A stretch of DNA of 64,000 nucleotides from Hymenochaete sp. R1 (taxonomy: Eukaryota > Basidiomycota > Agaricomycetes > Hymenochaetales > Hymenochaetaceae). Of this stretch, positions 58,284 to 64,000 are shown piece by piece. Below the pieces are notes generated by a model that worked only from the letters and a program-made list of their open reading frames with translations, did not search any database and had not been told where the DNA came from. The position numbers and the translations under genes were made by a program. The stretch spans positions 1 through 64,000 of the forward strand of contig JAFREE010000057.1 in NCBI GenBank assembly GCA_019400425.1. The letters are read 5' to 3'. Each line of letters begins with the position of its first letter. The first letter of the stretch is position 1.

Positions 58284-59659
58284 TGTTGTCGATTTCGTCG
58301 TCGTTGTTACTGGTACTGTATCCGCGTAAAGGTCTTGAACAAAAAAAAAGGTCGCTGTGCTGTGCAGCGATGAGTGAGGAATAGGAATAGGAACAACACG
58401 CGTCAACAACCAACGGTCAACAGTCAACTCAGGAGTCAAGGCGGTGGTGTGGACGATGGATTAAGGATCTGGGTTATAGAGAATACCAATACCAATTTCA
58501 AGATGCCAGTGTCACGGTGAATGGTGAATGGTGAATGCCAGAAATGCGAGTGGCAGGGGATTCTGACGCGAACAAGAAGACGAAGACGGAAGACGACGTC
58601 GATCACAGCCCCACATTCGGAAGGGTAATGACTCCGACTCTGAGAAACGCAGCACTCGTGCGTTCAGACAGGGGACAGGACAGGACAGGGGGGGGGGGGG
58701 GAAGAGTTAACGAAGCCTCTTTGACGTCATCGGTCATCGCCATCAACATCATCAGCACCAGCAGCACCAGATAGAGATCGTTGAACAGAAACACAGAACA
58801 GCAAAACCGCAAAAACCGCACAAAGCACACCACCCACCCGAGCCCAGAGCCCAGCCCGAAGTTGTATTAATATTCATATTTGATATTGGGACTCACGATC
58901 CCACAAGTATAATAGTATTGAAGTAAAAGTTCCCTCTCCCAGACCAACACCAAACAAACGAACGAACCCATCAATGTCAACGTACACACATACATGGACA
59001 TACAAATATCTATATAGAACACTACGTGCGCGTACTGCGACTGCGTACCGATTCAAGTACTAGTGGCATACCAGGACCAGGCATACCGCACCGCACGGTT
59101 CGTCATCCGAAGGTGTGCATGATCAAGATCAAGATCAGGATCAAGGTCGAAATACACACGGGATATGGGGTACGAAGAGCTGTCAAAGACAAGACGGAAG
59201 ACAGAAGAAGAAAAAAAGACATTTCACAAGTCTCTCCTTCGCCATTAATGTCGACTTTCTTTTCTTTTTCTCGAAGAGCGTCCTATTGCTATTGCTATCG
59301 GGATCGAATCGACACACACAAACACACAATCACAAGATTTCACAGGAACACAGACACAGACAGGGACATTTCACTCGGAAACGGATTGTAGAAAAGCGGG
59401 TCGCGGAATCAGAGAAAGAAAAGGGGGTCGTAGAAACAGAGACAGAGAAAAGGGGAAGGGGGGGGGGGGAGATAAGCATATATATATAGAGTATTTACGT
59501 CGTAGAACGGGAATGGGCTTGAAAGTGACAGAGAAAGAGAGAAAGAAAGACGGAAAGAGAGAGAAAAGAGGGAAGAAAAGAGATGGATTGGATGATATGC
59601 ATACATGCACGCGTTCGCGTTCACTTTCACTTTCCACTTTCCACTATGCATTAAGCATC
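58284..59659. other. Intergenic region with G tracts and purine-rich repeats
   Basis: Upstream of the Osh4 gene and downstream of NHP6. Contains 14 G at 58688-58701 and 12 G at 59458-59469. The stretch about 59400-59590 is rich in GA repeats and low in complexity, probably NHP6 3' UTR or spacer. No gene recognised. Confidence 0.55.
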
Positions 59660-60637
59660 TCACTCCTCGTCGTCCTCGTCGTCTTCTTCCTTCTTCTGCT
59701 CTCGTCAATCGCCATCACACCATCGCACCACAAGACCGGATCCCCCATACCAAGCAACCCAACAACCGAGTGGACGAGTGGTCGAGCAATCGAGTCGATA
59801 CCCAAAGACGGGGCGAAAAGAAAAACAAAATCACGACGCATCCTTCAGCACAAACACATTCAGGGCAACTCAGACGGAAAGGAGGGGGGACATAGGGCTC
59901 GAGACTCAAGACTCAAGAACTGACCTCGTAGCTAGCCTTCTCGGCTTCGGCGCGGGCCTTGTCGCGCGCGGCTTGTTCGACGTACGGCCTCTTCTCCGAC
60001 TCGTCCATCTCTTTCCATTTGGCGCCGAGGAGCTTGCCGACTTCGCCTGTGTGTGGTGTAAGGACAGGTATAAGGAAGGACAGGAAGTATGAAGGGAAGA
60101 GGAAGAGGGAAAGGGGGAAAGGGAAAGACGCGAGTGTTAGTGGTATGATCGATTAAGGTAGGATGTATGCACTCGAAGGGAAATGAGTTTGGGGATTAGA
60201 AGTCAACGTGCGATGTTGCGCATGAGTATGAGCTCTTCACGCCCAGTCCCAGAGCGTCAAAGCCGTAGAAATAGAGAGAGAAAAACGAAAAGTACGACAC
60301 GAAAAGAACTCACCGAAACCGGCGTCTGGGTTCTCTGCCTTGACGCGTTCGCGCCAGTCCTGGCTGAAGAACATGTAGGCGGAGAGGGCGCGCTTGGGTG
60401 CGTTGGGGTCCTTCTTGGCCTTGCCGCGCGTGCCTTTATCAGCGGGAGCCTTACGGCCGGCCTGTGGAGCGTGTCGTGTACGAGTGAGGGAGATGTGATG
60501 GGAGGAAGGAGATGCGATGGGGGGAGGGAGGGGAGAAGGTTATCAGGCGCATCAGCGGGAAGTCGACTTGTCGTTTGATGAAAGAACGATAAGACGACGC
60601 AAAAACGTACCTTTTTAGTTGAGGCTTCCTTAGGCAT
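59660..60637 (-). CDS. NHP6: HMGB-type DNA-bending protein Nhp6
   Basis: Non-sequence-specific HMG-box protein that bends DNA and works with FACT and in transcription. Exons on the minus strand: 60637-60611, 60461-60314, 60046-59925, 59695-59660, giving exactly 110 codons. A basic N-terminal arm ([19 protein letters not shown]) leads into the box: [19 protein letters not shown], then [20 protein letters not shown] and [20 protein letters not shown]. The acidic tail is EDDEDDEE, somewhat like HMGB1 and longer than in yeast Nhp6, which lacks a clear acidic tail. The single HMG box has the expected length of about 75 residues. Confidence 0.95.
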
Positions 60638-62392
60638 CTGTTGAACAAGGAAGTTAATATTAGCCACAAGCACACTCTATGGACGGTAGGGTATAACAGT
60701 ATAAGAGTAAGAGCGAAAGATGCGTGTAAAGGGAATGTGTTTTGTCTCGAACGAAGGGGTGCCCGACGTGTCACCGATATGTCGCCATCGACGCCGACGA
60801 CGACCGAGGGATGTAAGGAGACGACGAGCAGCGGCAGACGCGCTCGATGTGCCTCGTATACGCATACGCGCGCGACGCGTTTTGGCGATACACGCGCGCT
60901 CACTGTAGTTGGAAGAGAGCGAGTTCTGCATGCTGGGTGGACGTTGTAAAGGGGAGTTGTGGAGGGGAAACGACGACGACGACGGCTGATGAGTAGGAGA
61001 AAATGAAAAGAGACGTACTGTTGATGAGTTGAGCGACGGGGGAAGGGAGGATAGGTGGGATGGGTAGGCTGGGGTTGAGAGCGGGATTGAGGCTTAGAGG
61101 GCTGTAGGGGACAGTGCGTGCGTGAGTGTGAGGGGAGAGCTGTTGGCTGGCTGGGTGAGTGTGAGTGAGAGCGGGTGGGTGGGGCTCTCTGACTGACTGA
61201 GGGAGACTCGCTGGGCTTTTTCCCCCTTTCTACTCGGCTACTTGTCCTATTCCCGGCCTATTCTTCCATCCTTTCCCACGTTACATCAAAACACTACCCA
61301 CGTGACTCGCTCTTAGTGGTTGGTCTCTCTTTACGTCAGCAGAACACAACCACAACCCCACAACCACTTCCCTCGGAGACTCGGACACCCGGAGACATGA
61401 CAGCCGTCCTAACCTTTGAGATTTGCGTTGCTCCCTCCATCACTGTATGACCGGACAATCTCACTGAATGTCGATTCTGTTGAAAACTGCCAACTTAATT
61501 TTCGTCCAAACACCTATTAAATATTACACGTCACAAGTCCGTGCTAGCTTTCAAGTGGCTGACGCTCAAATACACACAGAAATCTTCAGGCTCGTCATAG
61601 TAGTAGTGCCAGCTTCTGCGTCTTTGATTTTGGAGAACCCTGCGCGAGTTTGAAGCAAACGCAAAATGACGAGTATCGTTCGACCAACCTGTCGAAAGCT
61701 GCCAGTACTCTTCCTCCCAGCGAGAACTACTCATTGGCGCAAAACGTAGCGCTATCCACCTTCTTCCCCTTCTCTCGTGCTAATATCATTTGAGAATGAC
61801 ATAGCTCAAGCTTTTTATAGGGGAGAGAAGACGTGGTTGAGTTGGATGGTGGCGAACATAAACGACATCGACTCGTGTTCATCGAAAGTTTGCAAAGTTC
61901 TGTAACTCGCCCCCCGGGCCATCGGAGCGTGGTGCTCCAGTTAAACTCTGATCTGTCTCTACCAGATGAATTTGGCGTCCTGGACACCTCCCTCGCTCTT
62001 CCACTATCGTGACAATCAAGCCGACAGGTGGCGAGAGCCAAATTGTATCAGGCCCGTGTGTTCATATTTTTCTTTTCTTTTCTTTCTTTCTTTTTGTTTC
62101 GAGCCAATTCTGACTTGCAAATCAATGCGCAAAGTCCCCCTTTTGCATATTTGCATATAAATCATAGAGAGCGTTTATTACTTTCAACAAATCAGGCCCC
62201 TCTCTCCCCCTTGCTCCCCTACATTGCATTGCTTCTAATTGAGGGTTCCTGCACTTCGTTCTGCTATCAACTGGTCTTCACCACTCACGCATCCACCCCT
62301 TCTCTCCATCTGTCTCCCCAACCACCGTTATACTATTTTCCAGACCCTATCTCGCCTTCCGATCTCACAACACTTACCTCCCATAGATTCGA
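60638..62392. other. Long divergent intergenic region
   Basis: Separates NHP6 (-) from the gene at 62.4 kb (+). The part near 60940-61010 has minus-strand splice signals suggestive of an intron in the NHP6 leader. A TATA-like gcatataaatc occurs near 62152, about 240 bp before the ATG at 62393. Open frames around 61470-62040 have no recognisable product. Confidence 0.45.
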
Positions 62393-63845
62393 ATGTCTTC
62401 TAAGAAACGAGACCACCCTGGTGACGAACGTCCTGGACAAACACCCAGCAGTGTTTCCGCCAAAAGATCCAGAGCCGGCCCTACCTCTGGCGTATACCAA
62501 CTGACACAGAAGTCCTCGAGTCGACCCTGTTCCAATTCCAATCGTGTCTCAATGGACGCCCAAAGGAAAGATCAGTCAGAAGTCAGATTACAGGAAGCGC
62601 TGGATAGAGTGCTGACCGCCTCCACGTTCGAGTCCAAGTCCGAGTCTGCCCCACCGCCAGCGCCTGGCTCCGACGATGCCAAGCTCGTTTCTCTCATAGT
62701 CAAGTACAGAAAAAAACTGTCGTGTCCCAGCCTGGACTCATACGAGGATGCCTTTGAGGCGCTGGCTGATCGTTACGAGCTCATGACGATCTTGGACGCC
62801 TTTTGTGCAGCTTTGAGTAATCTTGCGTCCCTCTCTCCTTCGCTCGCGGAGCCTACGAAGGCGCTCCGAGATCTCCTGTCAACTCGAGGCAAGAAACAAC
62901 GAGCGCGTGTCCGTGATGCGCATAAAATCAGGACAGAGGTAGAGAAGTACCGGAAAGACTGGAACGAGACCGAAATTGCGCTCATCAGCACAATCCATCA
63001 ACTTCAAGAACATCTCCACTCGGTCGCGGAGGGTACCATCCTCCTGACAGGGAACATCCAAATGCAAATCTCCCAGCTCTTTCGGGTCCTCCGAGAAGCG
63101 AAGAGTAGCCTCGACGGCGCGGTGCAGCGATACAGGACCGTAGAGAAACAATGGGAATTCTTCTGCAGGAAACGGACCACTGGACCTCTGATGACCAACC
63201 CCCAGAGGATCGCCTCGCTCCGCGAGGACATCGACCGCCTCTCTTCGGACCACCACCACCACACTCTTCGAGAACTCGCCGCCTCCGACTGTCTTCAACT
63301 CCCACCCGCCGCGAAAGCATCAGATTCGGATTTCCCTTGTGCAGACCTACACGAACAAGTATGCCGCGTACTTGGATGCGCTTCGCATAGACGCTAAGAC
63401 GAGCCAGCTCGACCCGGGCGATGACCACGAAGTCTTCAGATGCGCCGAGACGTTGAGGGCGCTCACGAAGGACCGCATCGCAGCGCTCGAGATCAGACTG
63501 AGGGAACTAGCCCGATCTCATATCGACTCGGACGATCTCCCCCAGTCATTAGCGGACGAAATATCCGAATTAGAAAACACACGGAGCAAGGTGGAGGGGG
63601 CGTACTTGCCTGTGTTCGATAGGCCTAGGGGGACGACGACGATGACGATGACAGGTTGGATGGAGCGGGTGAATATCAATGGGGACGTTGCGGCGCTTCT
63701 TCGCATCCCGGAGGAAGAGGTGTTGCTCCCGGGGTTGTTGATCGAGATGGACGATCGGATTAGGATCAGGCTGATGGTGCAAGCTGAGGATCATCTGCGG
63801 ATGATTCTGGTTGGCCTGCGGAATGAGAGCTTACCATTACAGTAG
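62393..63845 (+). CDS. Unknown helical, basic protein; apparent frame break
   Basis: Function not recognised. ATG 62393 opens a basic Ser-rich N-terminus (MSSKKRDHPGDERPG, SAKRSRAG), likely nuclear. A charged helical region follows at residues about 90-290 (SYEDAFEALADRYELM, RTEVEKYRKDWNETEIALIS). The first frame runs to a stop at 63397. Clearly coding sequence continues in another frame from about 63324 to the TAA/TAG near 63843-63845 (NKYAAYLDALRID through ENTRSKVEGAYLPVF). No GT-AG pair of normal size joins the two in phase, because all acceptors near 63317-63344 need a phase-0 donor that is absent. The model is therefore either frameshifted, uses a non-canonical site, or reflects a sequence error. 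Plan and short blocks resemble the protein at 15.3 kb. Confidence 0.6.
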
Positions 63846-64000
63846 GACGAGGACGAGGACGAGAAGCATCGTGATCTCTCGGGCTTGCTGATATTTCATT
63901 TGATCTTCACTTAAACAACAACGTACGTTAGTACCGTAGACCACGCCCTCGCCGCCGCCGCGTACATGGTCTGGTACACTTAACTTATATATTCTACGCA

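Noticed and set aside
61727..62041. 104-codon minus-strand frame upstream of the last gene
   Set aside because: Ser/Arg/Cys-rich composition, no ATG-proximal signals and no family likeness; treated as non-coding.
1..64000. CRISPR arrays, operons, bacterial insertion sequences or a biosynthetic gene cluster
   Set aside because: None seen: no regularly spaced repeats, genes are intron-bearing and individually promoted, and no synthase/backbone enzyme is present.

Overview
The window is nuclear DNA from a filamentous basidiomycete, most likely an agaricomycete. The evidence is gene structure and gene content. Almost every gene is cut by several 50-75 bp GT-AG introns. Genes are tightly packed on both strands. 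The content is typically fungal: an RNA-silencing RdRP, a Dal5-type permease, a Kre9/Knh1-type GPI protein, a Kin4-like kinase, an Osh4-type sterol carrier and Nhp6. There are no operons, no CRISPR arrays and no bacterial-style signals. The species cannot be named from the sequence alone.

Layout. 1-2.7 kb: the gag-integrase half of a Ty1/copia retrotransposon running off the left edge, plus its probable LTR. 3.8-5.9 kb (+): allantoate-permease-family transporter. 6.4-10.7 kb (-): RNA-dependent RNA polymerase. 11.2-14.9 kb (-): cytosolic leucyl-tRNA synthetase. 15.3-16.7 kb (-): unknown coiled-coil protein. 17.6-18.3 kb (+): MsrA. 18.5-19.1 kb (-): complex III hinge protein Qcr6. 19.4-23.5 kb (+): importin-13/Kap122-type karyopherin. 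24.0-24.5 kb (+): tiny unknown protein. 25.1-25.9 kb (+): GPI-anchored wall protein. 26.7-28.0 kb (-): short-chain dehydrogenase, copy 1. 28.3-30.0 kb (-): tRNA pseudouridine synthase Deg1/Pus3. 30.0-30.5 kb: a 478 bp MITE with perfect terminal inverted repeats. 32.2-34.3 kb (-): kinase with a C-terminal C1 domain. 34.6-35.5 kb (+): Sft2. 35.8-39.0 kb (-): tandem pseudokinase-kinase. 39.5-41.6 kb (-): secreted histidine acid phosphatase. 42.8-46.8 kb (-): Kin4-like CAMKL kinase. 47.5-50.1 kb (-): adenylosuccinate lyase. 50.5-51.7 kb (-): short-chain dehydrogenase, copy 2. 53.2-55.6 kb (+): sugar transporter. 56.3-58.3 kb (-): Osh4/Kes1. 59.7-60.6 kb (-): Nhp6. 62.4-63.8 kb (+): a second unknown nuclear-type protein with an apparent frame break.

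Most of the window is housekeeping: translation, tRNA modification, nuclear import, respiration, purine synthesis, vesicle and sterol traffic, chromatin. These genes do not form one pathway. The accessory content is the retroelement, two MITE-like elements, the dispersed dehydrogenase pair and three protein kinases within about 15 kb.

The most interesting gene is the tandem kinase at 35.8-39.0 kb. It has an N-terminal helical region, then a kinase fold that has lost its Lys, HRD-Asp and DFG-Asp, then an apparently active kinase. This resembles the metazoan JAK JH2-JH1 order. Exon boundaries were chosen by eye from GT-AG signals and reading frame; where they are uncertain the entry says so.
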